A program made the translations under genes and the position numbers. The notes beneath the pieces were generated by a model. That model ran no database searches. It saw only the letters and a list, made by a program, of their open reading frames with translations, and was not told where the DNA came from. This document shows positions 23,640-34,985 of a stretch of 64,000 nucleotides of DNA, in pieces; position 1 is the stretch's first letter, and every line of letters begins with the position of its first letter. The stretch lies in the NCBI GenBank assembly GCA_024349245.1, contig JALDNG010000784.1:1-64000 (forward strand), given 5' to 3'. This DNA comes from Neodontobutis hainanensis. Its lineage: Eukaryota; Chordata; Actinopteri; Gobiiformes; Odontobutidae.

Positions 23640-23940
23640 TTAAAATGAATGAATGAATAAATGAACGAATGAATAATTGAATCAATGAATAAATTAATGA
23701 ACAAATGAATAAATGAATTAATGAATAAATGAATAAATGAATGAATAAATTCATGAAATAATAAATGTATGAATGAATGAATAAATGAATAAATGGATGA
23801 ATGAATAAATGAATGAATTAATAAATGAATGAATTGATGAATAAATGAATAAATTAACAAATCAAGGAATAAATGAATGAATAAATGGATCAATAAAAAA
23901 ATAATAAATAAATGGATGAATTAATGAATGAATGAATGAC
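23640..23940. repeat. (ATGA/ATAA)n microsatellite-like tract
   Basis: About 300 bp of aatgaatgaataaatgaa variants. The same tract in copy B (54,420-54,490) is only about 70 bp, so it expanded in A or contracted in B after the duplication. The 103-codon minus-strand frame (FIHSFIHLF repeats) is an artefact of the four-base unit. Confidence 0.9.
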
Positions 23941-24249
23941 ATTAATATTTGATTCTATTCATTCTGGTGGCTCCTGGTCAACATGCTGCCTCTGATACAC
24001 CTCCTGTTCCAATAAAAGACAGGCTAGTTATGCAAGTTATAAGTGAATTTTCAACAAAACAAGTTGGATCTTTAAAACTCTATCCTCTCTATTATATGTC
24101 CCTGAAGTACACGTTTGAGACTGACTGAGGACTACACTCAGGGCTTAAAACAAGTCCCTTGTTATTTTTGTGACCTTTTAAACCACAATACAACATAATA
24201 ATAATAAAAACATTTGACTTGTAGATGTGATGTGTGCTTTTGTACTTAC

Positions 24250-24408
24250 ATTCCTGCTCTCCTCTTGGGCCTGTATAATGGCGGCCACAATAAGGTTCAC
24301 CAAAACAAACTGGACCATTATAACAAAGGTGATAAGGCACAGTGGGGCAGCCCAGGACAGGTAGGTTGAACAGTTTACATCATCCAGTCGGCACTCCCTC
24401 AAAGTATC
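24250..24408 (-). CDS. Cav3-like calcium channel, domain IV S6 exon (copy A)
   Basis: This is 159 bp (53 codons) between a taaag acceptor and a GTAAGT donor, open. It starts DTLRECRLDDVNCSTYLSW and ends with the S6 helix FVLVNLIVAAIIQAQEESR. T-type channels have the same layout after the domain IV pore loop (DTLREC...FVLVNVVVAVL...EES). This part lines the inner pore of a voltage-gated calcium channel in the plasma membrane. The copy at 54,801-54,959 has a stop codon. The preceding pore-loop exon is at 25,217. Confidence 0.78.
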
Positions 24409-24733
24409 CTTTAACAAATCAATGAAAAACGTAGATATCAAAAATCACGGTAGAATTAAAAATATTTTCCAGCAAAGTCAGGTCTGATGCATACTTGAGG
24501 AAGTGTGAATAAAAGGCTCAATGGAGTCTGATTGAGAGCGTTACTGCAGCATTGGGGCATCCTTCACACATGTACCACTCGGAGGGACAGGGCCATACAT
24601 TTCTTGGCACGTGGTATACCATGACATCATTGCACTTCAAGCTGTTTTAGCAGTGTTTATGTTGTTGAACTGATAACTTTGATTAGAAAACTTACACAAC
24701 TGCAAACTATTGTGGAACGTTACTTACTTACGC

Positions 24734-24930
24734 TTTACATTTATTCATTTAGCTGATGCTTTTATTCAAAGCGACTTACATTAAGCTTCAATTCACCAGT
24801 GTTACAGCCTGAACACCACTGGAATCAAGGAGTGTCTTGCCCAAGGACACATCGACAGTATGAACTGTGAGGAGAGCGGGAATCGAACCACCAGGGACAA
24901 GCGCTCTACCACTGAGCCACTGAGCCCCAC
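24734..24930 (-). mobile_element. tRNA-derived SINE, uninterrupted
   Basis: Same family as at 12.1 kb: tail at 24,734 (tttacatttattcatttagc), head ending gtggctcagt on the minus strand near 24,930. It is the paralogue of the SINE that is split by a hAT transposon in copy B (56,345-56,474 and 61,245-61,318), and so represents the empty site. Confidence 0.85.
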
Positions 24931-25216
24931 TTATTTTCTAAAAACATCCACTTGCTCGGGTGGGTTTTCTTTGGGTACTCACCAAAGCCCCACTAACATC
25001 AAAACATGCTGGATGCCCCTGGTGGAGAATGCCGATAAGAAATTTCCCCACAGGAATAACTGCTATAAATGTTTACAGCTGCACTATGTACATTGATGGA
25101 GCAATAACAGTCGTTAGGAATACATGTTTTAGAGCCAGTGCACAGGCAAAGCTATAATTGTGTGCTAGAATTTTTATTTGTGTTGTGGTTCTGGGCTTGT
25201 TCTTGAGTTTGTCTAC

Positions 25217-25336
25217 CATCAAAATGCCGCTCCAGTTGTCTCCTGTGCACAGTATGTAGAGTCAGGAGGGCACTGCCAAAGTTTTGAAAGTGGCAGTAGA
25301 GACTCAAGCCAACACATGGATACTCTGGAGTACACT
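25217..25336 (-). pseudogene. Cav3-like channel, domain IV pore-loop exon (copy A), 2-bp deletion
   Basis: The exon opens CTPEYPCVGLSLYCHFQNF and continues GSALLTL, matching the T-type pattern ECT..NPC.GL....F.NFGMAFLTL. The next residues should be YILCTGDNWSGIL with the domain IV pore aspartate. In this copy the frame is lost just before them, because two bases are missing near 25,258 compared with copy B (61,602-61,723), which reads through. The donor is GTAGAC, which is weak but shared by both copies. Confidence 0.75.
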
Positions 25337-25492
25337 CTAGTCACGAGAAAGATCGATATAACAATCAATATATGATAATAATATAAACAATATACACATT
25401 ATATTAACAATGTTTTAAATACATACGACAAACACAATATGTTTATAATAATATATGTACTGTGCTTGTGTTTATGACTGACCAAGTTTCCC

Positions 25493-25560
25493 AATCAGCT
25501 CCACTGTCAACACAGCATACATGAAGAAAAAGAAGGCAAAAGCAGGCACAGATTTCCAAC
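25493..25560 (-). pseudogene. Cav3-like channel, domain IV S5 exon (copy A)
   Basis: Between a cctccag acceptor and a GTCAGT donor. It codes a hydrophobic helix (PAFAFFFFMYAVLTVELIGKL) that matches the S5 and outer end VELFG of T-type domain IV. The first few codons (VGN) are in a different frame from the helix, so one or more bases are missing near the start. Copy B has lost this exon. Confidence 0.62.
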
Positions 25561-26278
25561 CTGGAGGAAAAATGACACTTAACAACCTTCCTCCTGCTCT
25601 CTGTTCATGTTTGTTTTTTTATTGTTGGGTTAGTTTAGTAAATATTTAAAGTTAGGTAATTTAATTTACAGATTGTTAGACCAGCCTGGTGTTTGTCTAC
25701 TAAGTTTATTTTCTTTAAAAGTCTAAATCCCAAAATAACACTAAAATGGTTTACAATGTGGAGTTATTAGGAAGGATGTTGCATTTCTGTTGCATGTGTT
25801 GCCTTTGGTGGGTGGAGGTTTATCGCTCTATGGTGGTGCCCTTACTCAAGGTCCTTATAAGGGGTTTCAGGAGAGGCTTGGGCTGAGCGCACATGCACAG
25901 ACAGAGAGAGAGCTGGAGAAAACGTCGGTGGATTTTAATTGAATGTTAGGTATGTTTAATGAGTTTGGAGAAATCTAGAACAGTTCCTCTGAGCGCTGCA
26001 GCAGTCTTAGCCCGCCCCTAATGCTCTCCTCGATTGAGACGCAGGATGACACCTACTGCGTTAATGCGAGATAAAATGATTGTTGATGTTTATGCGTTAA
26101 CGTGATATTAAAGCATTTACTTTCCCAACCCTAGTTTGAACACATTTTTACAAAATGAATATTTCTTAAGAGCATGGTTCTAAGGCTGGTAATATCTCAG
26201 AGTTCACTGTCAGTGAGTTCTTGTCTTCTGATAATAATGCTCATGTTGATATGATGTTTTAAATGAAAACTGAATTAC

Positions 26279-26337
26279 CTGTGACAGAGTCTTCCAAATA
26301 GTTTTTATCAGCACCTTGATCTTCTTAGCCTTCAGAA
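26279..26337 (-). CDS. Cav3-like channel, domain IV S4-S5 linker exon
   Basis: A 59-bp exon between a ttttcag acceptor and a GTAATT donor. It reads VLKAKKIKVLIKTIWKTLSQ and joins the next exon at VGN, matching the T-type S4-S5 linker (VLK...LL.T....LPQVGN). The charges of the S4 end (K-A-K-K) are present. There is no copy in the 53-63 kb block. Confidence 0.6.
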
Positions 26338-26780
26338 CTGAAAAGACATGCTGCATTAGTGTGCCACTTAAATGGTCACATTTTCTAGTTGTAAGGTGTT
26401 TATGACCAGGGACGTACTGGGACTGAAATTCAGCCCGGGACTTTAAGACGGAGAGGCCTTTTACGCGAGTGCCCTTGGTGCACGAGCAGGATTTTTTCAG
26501 TTATTTTCATTCTAATAGTGTTTTTATGGTATAAAGACAATCAGATTACGCTGAAGACCTTCAAGAAACTTTAGGATAACACCTGCCTCCTCAGGTTGTA
26601 TAAGCAAGTCCACTGCACTGAACACAACCAAAACCTAATCTCAAACACATAAGTCACACAGTATACCGCGAACTACCAGCATGTCATGTGTACAGTCAGT
26701 CGGAGTGATAAAATAGTTACAAATACTCACACCCACTCATACTCAAAAACTACAATGCAGTCCCATACAATAGAGATTTT

Positions 26781-26795
26781 GTGTGTATGTATGTA

Positions 26796-26846
<51 letters not shown>
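26781..26846. repeat. (GT)n microsatellite
   Basis: About 66 bp of gt repeats with three atgt interruptions near the start. Confidence 0.95.
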
Positions 26847-26847
<1 letters not shown>

Positions 26848-27145
26848 CTCGTTTTATATCCTAGTGGGATCCACAACCTGACATCTCACTCACGTCGTGG
26901 GGACCAATTTTCCTTGTGGGGACCAAAACTCGGACCCCATAAGTCCCACCCTCTAAATCACTAGGAAACATCATTCTATATGTCTAGAGTCGTTTTCTGT
27001 TGAAAACAGAAAATGACCCCTGGAGGTCAAATTTTCTGAAAAATTTGTGTGTTGTGTGTACCTGGTGGTCACTAGTGGGTACTGCAGGGTCCCCACAAGT
27101 GTGGTCTGTAATGGGGTATTGCAGGGTCCCCACAAGGATATTTAA
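26847..27145. repeat. Dispersed repeat with gtggggacca motifs
   Basis: The stretch next to the GT tract contains several gtggggacc and ggtccccacaag phrases, including an inverted pair (gtggggacca at about 26,898 and 26,916; ggtccccacaag at about 27,089 and 27,125). Sequences of this style are common dispersed repeats in fish. No coding potential. Confidence 0.5.
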
Positions 27146-27534
27146 CTGTGTGTAGACAATCCAGCCTCACAGCAAAATGTAAAGTTAATACGTTGGTGCA
27201 CATTGCAAAACTTTTACATTTCTCGCTGGCATGTGCTCCTACATGCACGACTGGGACAACAGACTGTCAACTTCACAGAGCTGCCAGCTACAGCTGTTCA
27301 CAATTGTATAATTGCACAGTTTATACAGATATAAAATTATAGATTCTTTCATGCACATATTTTTAATAAAGAAATGTTGCATTGATCCATGATCTCTTTT
27401 TATTGCTGCCATTGGTTTATGATGCGAGTCATGTCCTGGAGAGAGTGAGACAGAAAGCAAGAGAAATAATTAGTAATGGTGTAATTTTGAAAGTAATATC
27501 TTTAATTTTATTACTTTATTATGGCACATATTAC

Positions 27535-27925
27535 AAGGACATACAGATAGTGTTTGAGAGGTAACAAACATGTCTACTGCAGTGTAGGTAAGTGCACCTA
27601 GAGATTCTGGTTTAAAGCTGATAAATGAAGACTTCTCCACTGCTGCATGAAAACTAAACATAATGTTTCAAGAGAAAGTAACTGACCTGTCCTGTCCAAA
27701 CCTGTCCTGTGAGAAGACCAAGGGCCTGAGGGTCATTTGTCCTCTTTGGAGTCATCCTGGAGACTTGAGGGATGTAGCTGTAGTCTTTGGTCACCTTTAC
27801 TGTGTGGACTTGTTAGTGCTGTAATAATAACAAAACATTATTATTAGTATTATTATGTTGTTGTTTCATTGTGTTGATAATGTTGCATAAATATTCCTTA
27901 TTCACACATTTAGCTCTGGTATATA
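27535..27925 (-). other. Duplicated block with a possible channel exon
   Basis: This block matches 63,248-63,610 (aaggacatacagatagtgtt onwards). On the minus strand a stretch at about 27,700-27,830 reads VKVTKDYSYI; copy B reads VKVAKDYNYI and then SPGDSKEDK and a stop. The conservation between copies suggests a former exon of the channel linker or C-terminal region. I cannot place it in a domain and both copies have frame problems. Confidence 0.4.
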
Positions 27926-27994
27926 CTAACAAAACAAACTTCAGTGAGTAAACTAATGTTTTAAAATCTCACTGAAAGAGAAAACACCTGTCCA

Positions 27995-28160
27995 CATCCT
28001 TCAAACACGTCTGTTGAGTCCAGTCTGTGACAGGGCCTTGTGCTGCCGAACCTGATGGTATGACCTCTTTGTCAGAGCTTTATCCAGAGGAACATGCTGG
28101 CATCTGCAGAGGGTCCACTCGTGCTCGCTGCTGACATGTGCAGTACCCCTCACCAACATA
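27995..28160 (-). other. Exon-like open stretch, unplaced
   Basis: On the minus strand this reads RGTAHVSSEHEWTLCRCQHV and LDKALTKRSYHQVRQHKALS without a stop. It lies upstream of the domain IV exons and may be part of the channel, but I do not recognise the sequence and it has no copy elsewhere in the window. Confidence 0.3.
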
Positions 28161-28759
28161 CCCTGAAATATTTTTAGAATTTAGTCTAATTGCTATTGTG
28201 TGTTGACATAGTTAGCATTAGATGGTAATAATAATTACATCCTGGCTACATTTATAAAGTCATGGCTTGTGTTATATCTGTTGAAGGTTATTGAACAAAC
28301 AAGCAAACAGAAATCAGAAAGCAAAGAGTCCCTGGCAAAGTGTAAACCCCAAGATGACACAGAGTTAGCATTAGCTGCTTTGTAAAGACATTTGAAATTT
28401 TTTATATATTTTTTTAAAAACCCAATAAAGCAAATGTATCTGACTAATATGCCTTTGAAGTCAGGGTCATAATTCATTCACAAGACAGTCCCCTATTTTG
28501 AGTCATCGTTCCTGTTAGCTGCTTATCATCCCGGTTTTAAAAGTGCAATATTGTTATTTAGCATTAGACAACTGAAAACACCACAATATTTTATATATGG
28601 TTTGTCATAATGTCTTACCTTTTATTTAAAAAAGCAAGCTCAGAGTCTGTTTTTATCCTTGAAGTACACCGCAGCTCTCTCCATGTTCACCCTTTCCTTG
28701 ACGTTGATCCTGTTTTCCTCTGCGGGACTTGCTCGATAAAGCATTGTTTTAGGTATCGA
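28161..28759. other. No gene seen
   Basis: AT-rich, without exon-like frames that I can support. From about 28,600 the sequence grades into the repeats that follow. Confidence 0.45.
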
Positions 28760-29740
28760 CTCGAGTGGACTCCTTTTTCGTCACAGTGCGAGGAAGCGGG
28801 TGCTGAAGTTAGGAGAGGCTACAACATTGTTAAGTGGTCAAATAATGTTCAGGGTCAATAGGTTAGGTCTCGTTATAGGCTTTCTTTGGAGGCTGACATT
28901 TTTTCCTTTGCTCTAGAGCCAGCCGCCTTCGATATGTCATTCTGGGGGGCCACTGGAGCCACCGTGCAAAATTTGGGGTCCCTGGGACCTATGTAGAAAC
29001 CTCCCAATTGCCCATTATTTCAATGTATTTTGTATAGTGTGTTCACGGAGGGCGCTTAGGAAGGTCCAATCGACTCCATTTTCTCGCGACAGTACGTAGA
29101 AGCGTGTGGTAATGTTTGGTGAGGCTACGACAGTGTTAAGGGGTCAAATATGGGTAAGCGCTAAAGGCCCAAAAAGGAGAGATGTCTTTTGAGTCATCTA
29201 TTTTTTTCCTTTACTCTAGAGCCAGCCGCCTTCGATATGTCGTTCTGGGGTCTGCTGGAGCCAGCGTGCAAAATATGGTGTGGCTACAACATTGTTAAGG
29301 GGTCAAAAGGTCAACTAAGGGTACTAGCTTGAGGCCCTCAAAAGAAAGGTGTCTTTTGATCATCATTATTTTCCCTTTTGCTCTAGAGCCATGCGCCGGA
29401 TATGTGATTCAGGGTGCTCCAGAAGCCAGGGTGAAAAATTTGGGATTCCCACATGCCCATTTTCGTAATGAATTCGCCCTAGTGATGGCGCTGGCTGCCT
29501 CTTCCGAGGTCCGATCAACTGAAATTTGGTCTTCTTTTTCGTCACAGTATGTGGAAGCGTGTGGTAAAGTTTGGTGAGGCTACGACAGTGTTAAGGGGTC
29601 AAAAGGTCAAAAGGGAATGCGCTAAAGGCCCAAAAAGGAGAGATGTCTTTTGAGTCATCGTATATCTTCCCTTCACTCTAGAGCCAGCCGCCTTCGATAT
29701 GTCGTTCTGGGGGCCACTGTAGCCAGCGTGCAAAATTTGG
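28760..29740. repeat. Tandem repeat, unit about 300 bp
   Basis: The phrase ctctagagccagccgccttc occurs at about 28,912, 29,213 and 29,678, with a degenerate copy at 29,380. The phrase aggctacracattgttaagg recurs at about 28,815, 29,120, 29,285 and 29,580. The spacings are near 300 bp, with one shortened unit of about 167 bp. No open frame follows the unit. It resembles a local satellite. Confidence 0.8.
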
Positions 29741-30124
29741 GCCCTCCCAAAAAAACAGTTTGGTGAAATGGAGTGTTTTCCATGATCCCACTTCAGGCTT
29801 TTTAATGGTTTTGATAGTGTGTCCGTGGACAGGAGGTTTTGACATTTTTGTTGACATTATTGTGATAAAAACTATTTAGCTGGAGTCAGCAAGCCCCCTT
29901 GAGTATTAAACTCTAGTAGTAAACCTAGAGGTGTCCAGGAACCCACTATCCCGGAGGAATCGGTTTTAGGGGTCAAAAGAGGAGGGAATCGCATTGTGTC
30001 CAAATGCGCATTTACTTGGTAGGCATCTTGGATGCCTTTTTACTACAATCCCTCCGGGTGACTATGCGTCCATTGGCAATTTATTTGCATGTGCTTTTTC
30101 CACAAACACACTATTTGTACTACT

Positions 30125-32745
30125 TGGGGTCAGCACCTTAGTGGACACCCCTAAACCAGATTCTCAAGTGTCATTGCTGTCGGTCTTTTAGGAAAGGTAG
30201 TTAGCTTTATGAGGGTCCTAATGAGTTTGGACTAAAACAGCTATATAAAAGGCTGTGTTTTGTGCAACATATTCAAATATCATGTGTATACTAAATTTTT
30301 ATTAGGAAAAATGTATATTATTCAAGAACCTTTACCCGACCTTTGACCCTTGATAAGATTGCAGCCTAATGATATTGTAAACACTGATAGTATACAGGGA
30401 CACTATAAACATACTGAATTTTGAGCTTTCTAGCTCAATTTAAATTTAAATGAGAAGGAAAAAGATTTTCCCGCCTTTTTGGGGATAGACTTCTGGACCC
30501 TCTTTGGGTTTTGGGCCTGTATACATTCAATTTGACATTTTTCACTTTACAAACTGAATCCACACTGTGTCAGCATACACATATTGAATTCTAAACCCTC
30601 TAGGTCAAAGTACTTTTAAATGAGGAAGAAAAAGGGATGTTTTTGCCTGCTTCTAAGTCTTTTAGGGCCCTTAGACCCTTTATACCTTGGATTTGGCATT
30701 TTGACTCTGCACACTGATTCCAGAATGTCAGTATAAACATACTAAATTTCCAGCTCTGTAGATCCCAACACTTTTGAAATAACAAGGAAATGGGACAGGT
30801 AATTCTTTTAGAAGCAAACACAAATCTTTGGCCCCCAACTGGCCCCTGTTGAAACTAGAAACTCCTACATTGACATAAGGGTTTGGTTAGAGACCTTCTC
30901 TCGGAATTTCCAAGAAAAAATGTCCATGCCTTCAAGAGGAGATTTTGGCCTGTCTGAAAACAGCATTTTTATATAGAGTCAGGTCCATAGACTCTGAGAG
31001 CATCCTCAGCTCTAGGATGAAATTGGGAACAAGCTTTTTCAAATGTCGTACAAGTCTGGAATTTTAGTATGTTGTCAAGGGACCCGAGGCAAGCACAGGG
31101 GAGTTTGTTGGGTGCCAATCTGACCTTTAATTTTCAAACAGCGGGCCGTAAAACCCTGCAACTTTTAACAAGTAAATTGCCAGTTTAAGTGGGTAAAAGC
31201 CACCAAACAACACAAAAATTGGGTCAGCACCTAATTAATGTCTCTTAACAAGATTCTGAAGTTTGGTTTCTGTAGGTTTTCGAAAAAGCTAGTTAGCTTT
31301 AAGAAGGTTCTAGTGACTTGGGACAGAAGATTTTTCATAAAAGACAGTATTTTGTGCCACATAGTCTATTTTCATGAGGAAACTCCAGTAGGAAACTTTT
31401 TTTTTTGTATTTTCCATAAGTATAACCAAACGTGATTGACCCCTACTTTTGACCCTTAGGAAGGTCACAGCAAACTGTAATTGGACACACTGATAGGACA
31501 GGGAGTCACTATTAACATATCCAATTTTCAACCCTCTAGCTAAAAACAAAATTTAAATGAGGAAGAAAAAGAGATTTTCCGCCTTTTTCTGGGATACTCT
31601 CACAAGACCATTTGAAGCTCTTTAGCCCGATATACACATTGTATTCATCATTTTTGACTCTGCACACTGGTTCCACACTGAGTCAGCATAAATATACTTT
31701 ACTTTTCATCCCTCTAGATCAAAGCATTTTTAAATGAGGAAGAAAAAATTTCCTCTGTGTTCTGCCCAAAATGAAGGGAAGAGGCCTGGGGGTCATTTAT
31801 GCAATAATAACCTAATTGTAACATGTATTTTATTTTTAATAAAAAGCTAATGCTAAATGTTACTAATGGTAATAAAAAGCCCTAAAAATAGGCATATTTT
31901 CTGACCAATGTGGTCCCCACACCACCTATGCCCATCCCCCACACCATGTGCTTACAGACGTAAAATATAAGCACATTTTCTAACCAATGTGGTCCCCACA
32001 CCACCTATGCCCATCCCCCACACCATGTGCTTACAGACGTAAAATATAAGCACATTTTCCAACCAATGTGGTCCCCACACCACCTATGCCCATCCCCCAC
32101 ACCATGTGCTTACAGACGTAAAATATAAGTACATTTTCTGACCAATGTGGTCCCCACACCACCTATGCCCATGATGTTATGTGATTAAAGTACTTATTTG
32201 CAAAGTCAAAATGTAAGCGTACATTTAAATTATACAGGCTATTACGTTTATTTTATTTGTTAATATATTTGTAAAAAAAAAAATTCTTCTAATATTAATA
32301 AGAAAGACTTAGAAACAGTTACATGGGTAATTTTTTTGAGGACGCAAGACAGGTGGAGGGGGATGTAATTAGGAACTTACTGGAACCATTTATGAAACCA
32401 TTCCACTTAATGCAAGTAACCCGAGTATCAAATTGCCACTCTGTGTATTATCCTTATGCTCTCACCCTAAATATTTACTCTTTGTAACGGCTGTACTCTC
32501 GCGATAGCTACACCACGCGGTTATGTGATTGAATTAAATAAAAGACAGTGTTTTGTGCCACATAGCTAATTTCATGAGAAAACTACATTAGGATTTTTTT
32601 TTTCATACTTTCCATATGACAAGTATAGCCGATTGTGATTGACCCTGACTTTTGACCTTTAGGAAGTTCACAGCAAAATGTAATTTGACCCACTTATAGG
32701 ACAGGAGTCAATATTAACACACCCAATTTTCAACCCTGTAGCTCA
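30125..32745. repeat. Degenerate tandem units of about 1.1-1.2 kb
   Basis: The series gggtcagcacct, then ttagctttaagaaggt, then taaaagacagtattttgtgc, then ttgacccttagg, then aattttcaaccctctagctc, then aaatttaaatgaggaagaaa appears at about 30,125-30,470 and again at 31,222-31,580. Its later part appears a third time at 32,530-32,745, continuing after the Rex3 insertion at 34,973. Extra copies of the last phrase alone lie at 30,570-30,640 and 31,690-31,750. I see no gene in it. Confidence 0.75.
31911..32180. repeat. 79-bp tandem repeat
   Basis: Four starts of tggtccccacaccacctatg at 31,911, 31,990, 32,069 and 32,148, exactly 79 bp apart. Each unit includes catcccccacaccatgtgc, a stretch acagacgtaaaatataagc, and cattttctgaccaatg. 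Single diverged units occur at about 35,700, 35,877 and 36,085. An inverted relative is at the right end of the window. Confidence 0.92.
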
Positions 32746-34972
32746 TCCATCCATCCATCCATCCATCTTCTACCGCTTATCCGGGGCCGGGTCGCGGGGG
32801 CAGCAGTCTAAGCAGAGAAGCCCAGACACTTCCTCCAGCTCTTCCGGGGGGATACCGAGGCGTTCCCAGGTCAGCCGAGAGACATAGTCCCTCCAGCGTG
32901 TCCTAGGTCTTCCCGAGGTCTCCTCCCGGTGGGGCATGCCCGAACACCTCCCTAGGGAGGCGTCCGGGAGGCATCGAAACAGATGCCCGAGCCACCTCAG
33001 CTGCTCCTCTCGATGTGAAGGAGCAGCGGCTCTACTTTGAGCTCCTCCCGAGTGACGGAGCTCCTCACCCTATCTCTAAGGGAGCGCCCCGCCACTCTGC
33101 GGAGAAAGCTCATTTCGGCCGCCTGTATCCGGGATCTTGTTCTTTCGGTCATGACCCAAAGCTCATGACCATAGGTGAGAGTAGGAACGTAGATCGACCG
33201 GTAAATCGAGAGCTTTGCCTTACAGCTCAGCTCCTTCTTCACCACGACAGACTGGTACATCGACCGCATCACTGCAGAAGCTGCACCGATCCGTCTGTCG
33301 ATCTCACGCTCCTTCCTTCCCTCACTCGTGAACAAGACCCCGAGATACTTAAACTCCTCCACTTGAGGCAGGAGCTCTCCACCAACCTGGATGGGGCAAG
33401 CCACCCTTTTCCGACTGAGAACCATGGTCTCAGACTTGGAGGTGCTGATCCTCATCCCAGCCGCTTCACACTCGGCTGCAAACCGCCCCAGTGAACATTG
33501 AAGGTCCTGGCTTGATGGAGCCAACAGGACAACATCATCTGCAAAAAGCAGAGATGAAATCCTGTGGTCCCCAAACCAGACTCCCTCCGGCCCCTGGCTG
33601 CGCCTAGAAATCCTGTCCATAAAGATAATGAACAGGACCGGTGACAAAGGGCAGCCCTGCCGGAGTCCAACATTCACCGGGAACAGGTCTGACTTACTGC
33701 CGGCAATGCGAACCAAGCTCCTGCTCGTCGTACAGGGACCGGATAGCCCTTAGCAAAGGGCCCCGGACCCCATACTCCCAGAGCACCCCACAGGGCACCA
33801 CGAGGGTCGAATGCCTTCTCCAGATCCACAAAGCACATGTGGACTGGTTGGGCAAACTCCCATAAACCCTCCAGCACCCTGGAGAGGGTATAGAGCTGGT
33901 CCAGTGTTCCACGACCGGGACGAAAACCGCATTGTTCCTCCTGGATCTGAGGTTCGACTATCGGCCGCATTCTCCTCTCCAGTACCCTGGCATAGACTTT
34001 CCGGGAGGCTGAGGAGTGTGATCCTCTGTAGTTGGAACACACCCTCCGGTCCCCTTCTTAAAGAGGACCACCACCCCGGTCTGCCAGTCCAGAGGTACTG
34101 TCCCCGACCGCCACGCGATGTTGCAGAGGCGTGTCAGCCAAGACAGCCCCACAACATCCAGAGACTTGAGGTACTCAGGGCGTATCTCATCCACCCCGGT
34201 GCCTTGCCACCGAGGAGCTTCCCAACTACCTCAGTGACTTCAGCCTGAGTGATGGACGAGTCCACCTCTGAGCCCTCGGCCTCTGCTTCCTCATTGGAAG
34301 ACGTGTCGGTGGGGTTGAGGAGATCCTCAGTATTCCTTCCACCGTCCAACAATATCCCCAGTTGAGGTCAGCAGATTCCCACCTCCACTGTAAACAGTGT
34401 TGGCAGGGCACTGCTTCCCCTCCTGAGGCGCCGGACGGTTTGCCAGAATTTCTTCGAGGCCGACCGATAGTCTTTTCCATGGCCTCAACAAACTCCTCCC
34501 AGACCCGAGTTTTTGCCTCCACAACCACCCGTGCTGCAGCCCGCTCCTCCTTGAACCGCCACCTTATCGTGGTGGAGGGGTTTGAGTGCCCGGATGATCC
34601 TAGGAGCTATGTTGTCGGGGCTTTATGCCCTGGTAGGGTCTCCCAAGGCAAACAGGTCCTAGGTGACGGGCCAGACCAAGAGCGGTTCAAAACCCTTTAT
34701 GGACGCTTTAAAAACAAGGACCGTTCGCCGCCCGGTATGGCGCAACCGCCCCACCTGGAGCCAGGCCCGGGGTTGGGGCTCAAATGCGAGCGCCTGGTGG
34801 CGGGTCTTCCCCCGGGCCCGGCCGGGCTCAGCCCGAAGAGCGACGTGGGACCGACCTCCCGTGGGCCCACCACCTGCAGGAGGAACCGTGAGGGGCGTGC
34901 AATGGATTGGGTGGCAGTCGAAGGCGGGAGCCTCGGCGACCCAATCCCCGGACACAGAATCTAGCTCTAGGG
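32746..34972 (-). mobile_element. Rex3 non-LTR retrotransposon, 5'-truncated copy
   Basis: On the minus strand it codes a decayed reverse transcriptase: CFVDLEKAFD, then GLRQGCPLSPVLFIIFMDRI, SSLLFADDVVLLA with the FADD active site (about 33,530), and FKYLGVLFTSEGR. It ends in a (GGAT)n tail at 32,746-32,766. The two conserved Rex3 stretches widely used for fish chromosome mapping are present at 33,639-33,659 and 34,077-34,096. The 13-bp target duplication accctgtagctca flanks it (32,733-32,745 and 34,973-34,985). Frames are broken at about 33,700 and in the upstream third, so this copy is dead. It sits in the 1.1-kb repeat. Confidence 0.92.
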
Positions 34973-34985
34973 ACCCTGTAGCTCA

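Larger units (their letters stand above)
22605..25480. repeat. Segmental duplication, copy A core
   Basis: From the phrase gtgtgttttaaatgtgc (about 22,630) on, this region matches 53,430-54,990 and then 56,088-61,860 nearly base for base, for example ccaggtttctggccaaaaaa and cagtatggggcaggtcgggt. It includes a microsatellite, a channel exon, a SINE and a second channel exon in the same order and orientation. Copy B has in addition a 1.07-kb exon-bearing insert and a hAT element. The exons inside are listed separately. Confidence 0.88.

Noticed and set aside
23582..23893. 103-codon FIHSFIHLF frame
   Set aside because: Produced by the ATGA/ATAA tract.
24178..24441. Sodium channel or NALCN as the source of the ion-channel exons
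   Set aside because: The domain I turret (SPFICS, CVNWN, INFDDIGYAWIAIFQ), TLEGW, TQEDW and TGDNW fit T-type calcium channels and not the DEKA or EEKE filters.
33015..34964. Plus-strand frames of 145-200 codons across the Rex3 element
   Set aside because: They are antisense to the recognisable reverse transcriptase and have no features of their own.
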